This document shows, piece after piece, positions 19,881-27,769 of a DNA stretch of 64,000 nucleotides. Made by a program: the position numbers and the translations under genes. A model generated the notes under the pieces. That model saw nothing but the letters and a program-made list of their open reading frames with translations. It was not told where the DNA came from and did not search any database. This DNA comes from an uncultured Rickettsiales bacterium (GTDB lineage Bacteria; Pseudomonadota; Alphaproteobacteria; Rickettsiales; UBA1997): the NCBI GenBank assembly GCA_934747265.1, contig CAKVGI010000003.1:1-64000 (forward strand), read 5' to 3'. Within the stretch, counting starts at the first letter, position 1. The number at the start of each line of letters is the position of its first letter.

Positions 19881-20603
19881 CTACCTATGATACATTATTC
19901 CACTATTTTTTGCTTCTTCTATTGGACCATCAAACTCTTTAATACCATCTTTAATAAATACAAGTCTTTTTGTGTATTCCGCAACATCTGGTTCATGTGT
20001 TACCATAACAATAGTAATTTTGTCATCATCGTTTAATTTTTGGAATAATGTCATAATTTCATCACTTGTTTTACTATCAAGATTTCCAGTAGGTTCGTCG
20101 GCAAAAACAACGCTTGGTCTATTAATTAAAGCTCTTGCAATAGCAACTCTTTGTTGCATACCACCTGATAATTGGTTTGGATAATGATATTCATAACCAG
20201 ATAGATTAACAGATTTTAGAAGTTCCATGCCTCTTTCTTTTCTTTCTTCTGCTGATGTATTTGTATATATCAATGGAAGTGTCGTATTATCAATTATAGT
20301 TCTTCTTTGCAAAAGATTAAACCCCTGAAAAACAAAGCCTATTTGATTTCTCCTAATTTCTGCAAGTTTATTTATATCAAGTTTTGCAACATTTTCTCCA
20401 TTTAAAAAATAATCACCACTTGTTGGTTGATCTAAACATCCCAAAATATTCATAAAAGTAGATTTTCCAGACCCAGACGGCCCCATAATTGAAACAAATT
20501 CACCATCGTTTACTTCCAAATCTATTCCTTTAAGTACCTTTTGAACAAGTCCACCACTTAAAACATAATCTTTGTAAATATTTCTTAAATCTAAAAGGCT
20601 CAT
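19881..20603 (-). CDS. ABC transporter ATP-binding protein, MacB/LolD type
   Basis: The 240-residue ATPase has Walker A GPSGSGKS near 41, Q-loop VFQGFNLL, signature LSGGMQQRVAIARAL near 143, Walker B VVFADEPTGNLDS, and the H-loop VTHEP. The sequence is closest to the MacB/LolD family, which drives lipoprotein release or peptide efflux. No permease gene is adjacent: the neighbours are recF upstream (145-base gap) and the phosphatase downstream (3 bases). It must work with a permease encoded elsewhere. Confidence 0.9.
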   Translation of the reverse strand: MSLLDLRNIYKDYVLSGGLVQKVLKGIDLEVNDGEFVSIMGPSGSGKSTFMNILGCLDQPTSGDYFLNGENVAKLDINKLAEIRRNQIGFVFQGFNLLQRRTIIDNTTLPLIYTNTSAEERKERGMELLKSVNLSGYEYHYPNQLSGGMQQRVAIARALINRPSVVFADEPTGNLDSKTSDEIMTLFQKLNDDDKITIVMVTHEPDVAEYTKRLVFIKDGIKEFDGPIEEAKNSGIMYHR

Positions 20604-20748
20604 ATCGTTTATTTTATTTTATAAAAAAAGTGTAAAATATGTTTGTAAAATATCAAGATTTTTTGTTCAAATTTATTGATATTATTATTCTCATATAATT
20701 TTTCTTTATTGATTATTAATATAAATTATAAAATGTGGTAAATTATAA

Positions 20749-21891
20749 TTAAGTATTTAATAACCCTTCTAAATCCAATAAGTTAACATTATTTTTGTTT
20801 TGTTTTAATATATCCTCAAATATTGTTATATCTGTTCCCGTAATAAATGATTGAACATCAAGTTTTAGTAATTCATTAAATAATTCCATCTTTTTATTTT
20901 TATCAAGATATGAGAATACTTCATCTAACAAAATAATTGGTTGAGCTTTTCTTAATTCTTTACATAATAAAGCTTTTAGAATTGTAAAAGATATTAGGAA
21001 TAATTTTTGTTCACCAGTTGAACAAAATTGGGCGTCCATATTTTTTGTTTGATAAAATAATCTTAAATCGCTTTTATGTACACCTTCTGTTGTTCTTTTT
21101 GTATCATTATCCTGTTGTCTATTAATTTTTAAAACTTTTCTAAATTCTTCTTCTGCTTTTAAAGAGGTAATATTATCAAGTAATAGATTTTCAAATGTTC
21201 CATCTATTGTAATTATAAATTTAGGAAAATTAAAATCATAATTAGCCAAAATTCTATTTAAATGTCTGATTGTTTCATTTCTAGCAACAGCGATAGAAAT
21301 TCCTGTTTCTGCAATTTTTTCTTCCAAAACATTAAGCCAACTCTCATCAAATTTTTTATTGTCTTGCAATACCTTCATCCTTTCTTTTACTAAAAATTCA
21401 TATTTTGCAACTCTTGAAGAATGATTATTGTCTGTAATATAAACTATTCTATCCAAAAATTTTCTTCTATTTGTTTTTTCACCAGAAAATAATGTTTGCA
21501 TATCTGGCGTAAGCCATATAATATTAAAGATTTTATTTAATTCTTCTTGGCTTCTTGACAAATTATTGTTTATTTTTATTTTCTTTTTTAAGACACCATT
21601 GTCATTTTCTGAAAAAACGGACAGAGTATCCGCTATATCATTATTTTTTATATTGGCAAATATAGTCCAATTATAATTTACGTTATATCTATCAGTGATT
21701 TTTAATATATCACCGATATTCGCATTTAATAAACCTTTACCTGGTGTTAAAAAAGATATAGCCTCTAATATGTTCGTTTTACCAATTCCATTTTTCCCAT
21801 ATATTATATTTATATTTTTTTGAAATGAAAATTTTGTATTTTCATATACCCTATAATTTGTCAAAATAAGTTTTTCAATAAAAGATGTCAT
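20749..21891 (-). CDS. recF: DNA replication and repair protein RecF
   Basis: SMC-like ATPase that loads RecA at gaps with RecO and RecR. From ATG 21891 the product has 380 residues, starting MTSFIEKLILTNYRVYEN. Walker A GKNGIGKTN lies near 32, a VHKSDLRLFY segment near 270, the signature region CSTGEQK near 290, and Walker B IILLDEVFSYLD near 321. An in-frame ATG at 21957 would add 22 hydrophobic residues untypical of RecF, so the internal start is preferred. The dnaA/dnaN/gyrB genes that often flank recF are not here. Confidence 0.92.
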   Translation of the reverse strand: MTSFIEKLILTNYRVYENTKFSFQKNINIIYGKNGIGKTNILEAISFLTPGKGLLNANIGDILKITDRYNVNYNWTIFANIKNNDIADTLSVFSENDNGVLKKKIKINNNLSRSQEELNKIFNIIWLTPDMQTLFSGEKTNRRKFLDRIVYITDNNHSSRVAKYEFLVKERMKVLQDNKKFDESWLNVLEEKIAETGISIAVARNETIRHLNRILANYDFNFPKFIITIDGTFENLLLDNITSLKAEEEFRKVLKINRQQDNDTKRTTEGVHKSDLRLFYQTKNMDAQFCSTGEQKLFLISFTILKALLCKELRKAQPIILLDEVFSYLDKNKKMELFNELLKLDVQSFITGTDITIFEDILKQNKNNVNLLDLEGLLNT

Positions 21892-22021
21892 ATAATATTG
21901 TGGCGTAAAATAAAAATTATCATAGAAAAATAGTATAAATAATAATGTAAAAATCAATATTTTTAGTTAGAAATAAATGGTAAAATATATTTAAATGAAT
22001 AATAAATTATGGTAAACTTAA

Positions 22022-22681
22022 TTAATATCCCTTATAAGGATGTATACCATCCATTACAATATTAAAAGTCGCTATTTTACCATCTTTTGTATCATTTGTT
22101 ATATTAACAACTTTTGCTGTTAAAGCTTTTTTATCTTCTTCATCGTATGACATATAGTAAGGATCTTTAATATTTAATGGGTGATTTTCAAAATAAATTT
22201 CTGTCTCAATTTTTGTAAATTTTGGATGCGTGATAATCATATTTATATGTGGCGCTCTTTCGTCTTCAAATCCTGGAAAAATTGTTTTAAATCCATACCT
22301 ACCTAAATTATCGCTTCTTGCTGTTCCGGACATAGTAAAATTTTCATCAATATATTTGTCATCATCAAGCAATGATTGATATTGACCAGCAGAATTTGTT
22401 TGCCATATTTGTATAGTTGCACCTTCTATTGGTATCCCGAAAGCATCTGTAATGGTTCCTTTAAGATATAATAATTCCCCAACAGCTACATTAAAAGAGC
22501 CAACTTTTCTAGTTAAATCATTACTTTTTGAAAAGCTATCTGGTTGGGATATTTTAGTATTGATTAATCTATCAGGGGTTTGCTTTAAGGGAGTAAAAAT
22601 ATCTACTCCCATAGCATAGGCAAAATTTGTAAAAAATATTGCAGAAAATAAAACTAGATATTTTTTAAAAATTAAAATCAC
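22022..22681 (-). CDS. Secreted intradiol-dioxygenase-like protein, probably non-catalytic
   Basis: The 219-residue product starts with a signal peptide (about 1-23, ending AYA) and then shows the intradiol ring-cleavage dioxygenase fold: an ATIQIWQTNSAGQY segment, LGRYGFKTIFPG, and RAPHINM. In active enzymes iron is bound by two Tyr and two His. Here Tyr 101 and His 145 are kept, but the PG-x-Tyr position reads PGFED and the HxH pair reads His-Ile-Asn. Two of the four ligands therefore appear lost, and dioxygenase activity is doubtful. The start overlaps the ffh end by 17 bases. No aromatic-degradation genes are nearby. Confidence 0.75.
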   Translation of the reverse strand: MILIFKKYLVLFSAIFFTNFAYAMGVDIFTPLKQTPDRLINTKISQPDSFSKSNDLTRKVGSFNVAVGELLYLKGTITDAFGIPIEGATIQIWQTNSAGQYQSLLDDDKYIDENFTMSGTARSDNLGRYGFKTIFPGFEDERAPHINMIITHPKFTKIETEIYFENHPLNIKDPYYMSYDEEDKKALTAKVVNITNDTKDGKIATFNIVMDGIHPYKGY

Positions 22682-24032
22682 TATCTTTTATATTTCCTAA
22701 TTGATTCATAACACTTTTAAGCTGGTTTTTATCCATACTACCAACCATTTCTATTGTTCTTTTTATTTCTTTAAATTTTTTCAATAAACTATTTACATCT
22801 TGAATATTTGTTCCGGAACCTCTTGCAATCCTAAATTTTCTGGAAGAATTTAGGATTTCTGGATGTTTTCTTTCAAGTTTAGTCATTGAATAAACTATTG
22901 ATTCTTGCTTTTTTAATAAATTATCATCAAAACCTTTATTTTGCATAAAATCTTTTAATTTTCCAGCACCCGGCAAAAAGCTTAACATGGTTCCAATACC
23001 ACCAAGTTTTTTTAAATTTCTTAATTGGCTTAAAAAATCTTCAAAATCAAATTCGCCTTTTCTAATTCTTTTTTCTAATTTTTCAGCTTCTTCTTCATCT
23101 ACAACTTCTTGCGCCTTTTCAACAAAAGAAACTATATCTCCCATATCTAAAATCTTTGATGCTATCCTTTCTGGGTGAAATTCTTCAAAATCTTCCAATT
23201 TTTCACCAGATGACATATATTTAATTGGACATCCGGTGGCCATTTTCATACTTAAAGCAGAACCAGCTCTTCCACCACCATCAACTCTTGTTAAAATAAT
23301 ACCAGTGATACCAATTCTATCATTAAATTCATTGGCAACATTAACCGCATCTTGTCCCATTAAAGAATCAGCTACAAGTAATTTTTCTTGTGGTACGATA
23401 AATTCTACAAGTTCTTCTAATTCTACCATTAAATTTTCATCTATTGCTAGTCTTCCGGCTGTATCAAAAATTACAACATCATAATTTTTACCTTCTATAA
23501 AATTCTTAGCTCTTTTTGCAATTTCAAGTGGTTTTTCGTTTTCAATTATTTCAAGACTATCTACGCCAGCCTTGCTAGCTAATACTTCTAATTGCTTTTT
23601 AGCTGCCGGTCTATATACATCTAAGGAAACAACCAAAACTTTCTTTGAATATTTATCTTTTAATCTTTTAGCTAATTTAGCAACAGATGTAGTTTTTCCA
23701 GTTCCTTGTAAACCAGCTACCATTATAAATAATGGTTTATTTGATTCTAAATTAACTTCGCAAGATCCTTCGCCTAATAATTTTAATAATTCATCATCTA
23801 TGATTTTAACAATCATTTGTCCAGATGAAACTTTTTTTATAACTTCTTCACCAACAACTTTATCTTTTATATTTTTAATAAATTCTTTGATTATAGGTAG
23901 CGAAACATCAGCTTCTATCATTGCTATTCTAATTTCTCTCAAAGCTTGATTAAAGTCATCTTCTGAAATATATCTCTTTCCTCTTAATTTATCTATAACA
24001 CCACCAAAATTCTTTGTAATAGAATCAAACAT
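22665..24032 (-). CDS. ffh: Signal recognition particle GTPase Ffh
   Basis: Protein part of SRP, which targets nascent membrane proteins to SecYEG with FtsY. From ATG 24032 it has 455 residues (MFDSITKNFGGVIDKLRGK): the N-domain helices, the G domain with GLQGTGKTT near 107, DTAGR near 190 and a TRVDGGGRAG segment near 248, then the M domain (about 300-430), which binds the SRP RNA encoded at 30903. A TTG at 24053 would add seven hydrophobic residues and is less likely. The downstream dioxygenase-like gene overlaps it. Confidence 0.96.
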   Translation of the reverse strand: MFDSITKNFGGVIDKLRGKRYISEDDFNQALREIRIAMIEADVSLPIIKEFIKNIKDKVVGEEVIKKVSSGQMIVKIIDDELLKLLGEGSCEVNLESNKPLFIMVAGLQGTGKTTSVAKLAKRLKDKYSKKVLVVSLDVYRPAAKKQLEVLASKAGVDSLEIIENEKPLEIAKRAKNFIEGKNYDVVIFDTAGRLAIDENLMVELEELVEFIVPQEKLLVADSLMGQDAVNVANEFNDRIGITGIILTRVDGGGRAGSALSMKMATGCPIKYMSSGEKLEDFEEFHPERIASKILDMGDIVSFVEKAQEVVDEEEAEKLEKRIRKGEFDFEDFLSQLRNLKKLGGIGTMLSFLPGAGKLKDFMQNKGFDDNLLKKQESIVYSMTKLERKHPEILNSSRKFRIARGSGTNIQDVNSLLKKFKEIKRTIEMVGSMDKNQLKSVMNQLGNIKDSDFNF

Positions 24033-24228
24033 CACTAAAAAAATTATTACCAATTAATATAGAAATAACATTAATTTTTTCTAAATCAAGATAAATAATT
24101 AAAAAATTAAATTATTAAATTACAATTAAGGTTTTTTGTTTATTGTCTATTTTTTTTACTAAATGTTTCTTTTAGTATGGAAAATAAAAAGTTCTAATAA
24201 AGATAATAATTATATCAAAGCAAGTATT

Positions 24229-24260
24229 TAGCTTAACCTAACAAAAATTTGGTTAAGCTA
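24229..24260 (-). terminator. Hairpin after rubrerythrin gene
   Basis: Perfect 10-bp arms TAGCTTAACC (24229-24238) and GGTTAAGCTA (24251-24260) enclose a 12-base loop, 12 bases after the rbr stop. The following T-run is weak, so this may be a terminator or a 3' stability structure. Confidence 0.5.
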
Positions 24261-24271
24261 AAATTTATTGA

Positions 24272-24853
24272 CTAGAATAATTGTGGATCAATTTGCACAA
24301 AATATCCTTGTGGATGTCCGCAAGCTGGACAAATTTGAGGGGCATTTTTTGCTGTTATATGAAAACCACAATTTTGGCATTTCCATACAACTAAATCATT
24401 TTTAGCTAATAATGTTTGAGTCTCAACTTCTTTTAATAATTTGGAAAATCTTTCTTCATGGTAAACTTCTGCTTTACCTATATTTTCCATTGCAGCAGCT
24501 ATTTCTGGAAAGCCTTCTTCTTTTGCTATTTTTGCAAATTCTGGATACATTACAGTGTTTTCTTCATGTTCCCCGTTCATTGCTTCCATTAAATTTTCAG
24601 CGGTTGTTCCAATTTTACCAGCTGGATATTTTGCTGTAATTTCCAATTCTCCACCTTCTTCTAAAAATTTAAATAACCTTTTTGCATGTGCTTTTTCGTG
24701 ATTTGCGGTTTCTTCAAAAACCATAGCTATTGCTTCATAACCTTCTTTTTTTGCTGTGCTTGCAAAAAATGTATATCTATTTCTAGCTTGTGATTCACCA
24801 GCAAAAGCTTTGAGTAAATTTTCTCTTGTTTTTGTTCCAAGTAGTGATTTCAT
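24272..24853 (-). CDS. rbr: Rubrerythrin
   Basis: Non-haem iron protein that reduces hydrogen peroxide, typical of anaerobes and microaerophiles. The 193-residue product has the di-iron ferritin-like domain (FAGESQARNRYTFFA near 14, EETANHEKAHAKRLFKFLE near 47, further Glu/His ligands at about 95-130) and a C-terminal rubredoxin domain with two Cys pairs (WKCQNCGFH near 157 and QICPACGHPQ near 172). It has its own promoter at 24882-24909 and a hairpin after it, so it is probably a single-gene unit. Confidence 0.96.
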   Translation of the reverse strand: MKSLLGTKTRENLLKAFAGESQARNRYTFFASTAKKEGYEAIAMVFEETANHEKAHAKRLFKFLEEGGELEITAKYPAGKIGTTAENLMEAMNGEHEENTVMYPEFAKIAKEEGFPEIAAAMENIGKAEVYHEERFSKLLKEVETQTLLAKNDLVVWKCQNCGFHITAKNAPQICPACGHPQGYFVQIDPQLF

Positions 24854-24881
24854 ATAATTTTTTGTTGTTAAACACCTTTAC

Positions 24882-24909
24882 ATTGTATCTTTATTTTTTA
24901 AAAAATCAA
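24882..24909 (-). promoter_or_regulatory. Promoter of rubrerythrin gene
   Basis: On the minus strand: -35 TTGATT (24909-24904), a 16-bp spacer, and -10 TACAAT (24887-24882). Transcription would start near 24875, about 20 bases before the ATG. No operator is obvious. Confidence 0.55.
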
Positions 24910-24974
24910 TATAAATAGATTTGACTTTAAAAATTTTTTTATTAGGATTTTGTTAGTTAATGATAATTTTTTTT

Positions 24975-25691
24975 ATGTATACAGAAAGTCAAACGACAAT
25001 TTTAAATGAAGTTTCATTTTTTGGAAAACCTGAAAATATGGAAAAAATAGTCAATGTTAAAATTTTACCGGCGCAAGTTGATACCGGTATAATTTTTAGA
25101 AGAGTTGATTTTAAGGAAAATAATGAAATCACTGTTAATTATGACAATGCTTTTATAGAAAATGATAAGCTTGTTATTAAGAATAAAAACGGTGTTTGTG
25201 TTAATAATATTGAATTGCTATTAGCTTCAATATGGGCTTTAAAAATAGATAATGTGATTATTGAATTGGATGGTGATTCACTTCCTTTTATAGACGGAAC
25301 GAGTGAGCCTTTATTATTTTTATTAACAATTGCAAACAAGAAAGAACTTGATAAGAAAAGAAAAATTTTTATATTAGAACAAGAAATTGGTGCAAGGCTT
25401 GACGATCATGAGATAAATGTAAAACCAAGTCAGTCTTTTTCTATCAGTGTACAAGATAACGCCTATAATTCTTTTACATATAATGCTATATATTTACCAT
25501 ATAAAGATTGGTTATCAAAAGTTGCAATATATTCTGATGATAAAAACAAAATAAAAGCTGATATAGTTTCTTGTATTGCTATAATCTTTATAAGTAATGC
25601 TTTCAGTTTATTTGAAGTTGATATAAAGAATTTTGATAAAAAAATGGCTTTTAATTTCTTCAAAAATTTATTTGATAGTAAGAATAAATAA
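24975..25691 (+). CDS. LpxC-like protein lacking zinc ligands
   Basis: The 238-residue product aligns by eye with LpxC (UDP-3-O-acyl-GlcNAc deacetylase, lipid A synthesis): SQTTILNEVSFFG, LPAQVDTGIIFRR near 31-43, and IDNVIIELDGDSLPFIDGTSEP near 91-112. It is shorter than the usual 300 residues. The zinc motif VEHLLAA reads IELLLAS (His to Leu at 81), and the C-terminal HKxxDxxGD block reads ADIVSCIAII, so all metal ligands and the catalytic His appear lost. An in-frame ATG at 24960 adds five residues. It is followed by holB after 14 bases. It is either a repurposed binding protein or a decaying gene; the intact frame favours the former. Confidence 0.7.
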   Translation: MYTESQTTILNEVSFFGKPENMEKIVNVKILPAQVDTGIIFRRVDFKENNEITVNYDNAFIENDKLVIKNKNGVCVNNIELLLASIWALKIDNVIIELDGDSLPFIDGTSEPLLFLLTIANKKELDKKRKIFILEQEIGARLDDHEINVKPSQSFSISVQDNAYNSFTYNAIYLPYKDWLSKVAIYSDDKNKIKADIVSCIAIIFISNAFSLFEVDIKNFDKKMAFNFFKNLFDSKNK

Positions 25692-25705
25692 GATAGGGCT
25701 AGCCA

Positions 25706-26782
25706 ATGCTTGAACCATATAATAATAGAAATTTGTTATATTTAAATGAATTAAAAAATAATCTTTTTGATAATTTTTTAAATAATAAATTACATCATTC
25801 TTTATTATTTGTTGGTGGAAAGGGTGTTGGCAAAGCTACTTTGTGTTATCATTTAGCAAATAAAATCTTAGATTATAACACAACATTAAAAAGTAATGAA
25901 CCTTTATCTTTATTCGGAGAACCAGAAGATGAAGGTGATACTTTATCAGAAAAAAATCCAACTTTTAATTTAATTATAAATAAAAAACATTCTGATTTAC
26001 TTGTAATAGAAAAAGAGACTGACGAAAAAACAAATAAAATAGATAAAGAAATTAAAGTTTCTTCTGCTAGAAAAATTAATGATTTTGTTTCATTATCTCC
26101 ATTTATAGCTAAAAATAAAGTGGTAATAGTTGATAGTATTGATGAAATGAATGCATCAGCACAAAACGCAATTTTAAAAATATTAGAGGAACCAATCAAA
26201 AATACCTATATTTTTTTGGTTTGTCATAATATTAATAATGTTTTGGAAACAATAAAATCTAGGTGTAGAGAAGTAAATGTTAATAAATATAATTTTCAGC
26301 AATGGAAAGATATATTAACTTATGTTTGCAATGATAAAATTAAATTATTAAATGAGAACCAGTTATCAATATTATATGATTTATCAAACTCTTCAATTTC
26401 CACTGCGATTGATATAATTGATGAAGATGGTATTTTTTTATACAATAATATAGGTAATATTTTATCAGCTAGTATACTAAATATAGAAGAAATACATAAT
26501 TTGGCTGACAAAATAAATAATAATGATAAATTGTTTAACTTATTTTATAAATTTATTTTGTTATTTTTGTATAAAACTCTAAGATATTATTCAACTGGAC
26601 AATCTAACAATAATTTTAAAGAACTGAATAATAATTTTTTATTGAAAAATAATGAAAAATCAATATTGGACAAAATTAAATTTACAAAAAATATTTTTAA
26701 TGATATAAATACTTATAACTTAAATAAGAAACATGCAATAATAGTTCTTTTTGACAATATTTTCAATATTGTCAAAATATAA
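25706..26782 (+). CDS. holB: DNA polymerase III subunit delta-prime
   Basis: Clamp-loader subunit. The 358-residue product has a P-loop (GGKGVGKAT near 37), a Walker-B-like VVIVDSIDEMNASAQNAILKILEEP near 137-161, and the sensor region ending in SRC near 190, then an all-helical C-terminal domain. The Cys zinc module of many delta-prime proteins is not seen. AGGG lies 7 bases before the ATG. It probably shares a transcript with the LpxC-like gene. It converges on galE with only 2 bases between the stops. Confidence 0.88.
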   Translation: MLEPYNNRNLLYLNELKNNLFDNFLNNKLHHSLLFVGGKGVGKATLCYHLANKILDYNTTLKSNEPLSLFGEPEDEGDTLSEKNPTFNLIINKKHSDLLVIEKETDEKTNKIDKEIKVSSARKINDFVSLSPFIAKNKVVIVDSIDEMNASAQNAILKILEEPIKNTYIFLVCHNINNVLETIKSRCREVNVNKYNFQQWKDILTYVCNDKIKLLNENQLSILYDLSNSSISTAIDIIDEDGIFLYNNIGNILSASILNIEEIHNLADKINNNDKLFNLFYKFILLFLYKTLRYYSTGQSNNNFKELNNNFLLKNNEKSILDKIKFTKNIFNDINTYNLNKKHAIIVLFDNIFNIVKI

Positions 26783-26784
26783 GC

Positions 26785-27768
26785 TTATTTATTTTTTCTG
26801 TTAATCCAATTCCATGTATGCAAAATATGATCTTTTACATCTGCAAATTCAATTTCCCATCCAAGATATTCTTTTGCTAATTTATTATCGCAAATTAAAC
26901 ATTCTGGATCACCGAGTCTTCGTTCAACTATCCTGTATTTTATTTTATCCCCAACAATTTCTTCTGACTTTTTTATAATTTCTAAAACGGAAAAACCATT
27001 TCCACTACCTAAATTAATTTTTTTGGAAGTACTAGTGTTAAGCATTTTTTGCAAAGCCAATATGTGAGCTTTACCTAAATCGTTGACATGAATATAATCG
27101 CGAATACAAGTACCATCTTTTGTATTCCAATCTCCACCAAATATTTTAATCTCTTCATTATTCTTATATTTTTCTAAAACTATTGGAATTAAGTGGTTTG
27201 ATGGCTCATGCGTCTCGCCCAATTCGCCTTCTGGATCAGCACCAGATGCATTAAAATATCTTAATATGGTGTAATTTATACCATAAGCTTTTCTAAAATC
27301 TTCTAGAATTTTTTCAACCATTAATTTTGATTCACCATAAGGATTAATTGGAATTTGTGGAGTATCTTCATTTACAACACTTGTTTTTGGCATACCAAAA
27401 GTTGCAGCAGTTGATGAAAAAATAATATTCTTTATATTGCAATCAATCATCGCTTTTAATAAATTCAACGTTGCAACAACATTATTATCATAATATTTGT
27501 ATGGATTTTTTACACTTTCACCAACTTCTATAAATGCGGCAAAATGCATAACAGCAATTGGCTTATATTTTTTGAATGTTTTAATAAGTAAATTATAATC
27601 ATGTAAATCACCTTCAACAAAATCTCCATATTTAACAAAATCTTTTCTTCCAGTTGATAAATTATCAAATACAACTAATTTATAACCAGATTTCTTTGCA
27701 ATCTTGCAAAAATGAGAACCTATATATCCAGCTCCGCCAGATACGAATATTGTTTTTTGATTATCCAT
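26785..27768 (-). CDS. galE: UDP-glucose 4-epimerase
   Basis: Interconverts UDP-glucose and UDP-galactose for surface polysaccharides. From ATG 27768 the product has 327 residues: NAD-binding GGAGYIGSH near 9-17, HFAAFIEVGESV near 75, catalytic SSTAATFG and YGESK (Tyr/Lys near 144-148), and RYFNASGADPEGELGE near 173. A longer in-frame start at 27789 would run into the end of the AlaRS-like gene; the start at 27768 lies just past its stop. It is likely the last gene of the tpiA-ridA-alaS'-galE run. Confidence 0.95.
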   Translation of the reverse strand: MDNQKTIFVSGGAGYIGSHFCKIAKKSGYKLVVFDNLSTGRKDFVKYGDFVEGDLHDYNLLIKTFKKYKPIAVMHFAAFIEVGESVKNPYKYYDNNVVATLNLLKAMIDCNIKNIIFSSTAATFGMPKTSVVNEDTPQIPINPYGESKLMVEKILEDFRKAYGINYTILRYFNASGADPEGELGETHEPSNHLIPIVLEKYKNNEEIKIFGGDWNTKDGTCIRDYIHVNDLGKAHILALQKMLNTSTSKKINLGSGNGFSVLEIIKKSEEIVGDKIKYRIVERRLGDPECLICDNKLAKEYLGWEIEFADVKDHILHTWNWINRKNK

Positions 27769-27769
27769 A

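Noticed and set aside
24960..25691. A functional lpxC
   Set aside because: The zinc-binding His and the C-terminal HKxxD motif are missing.
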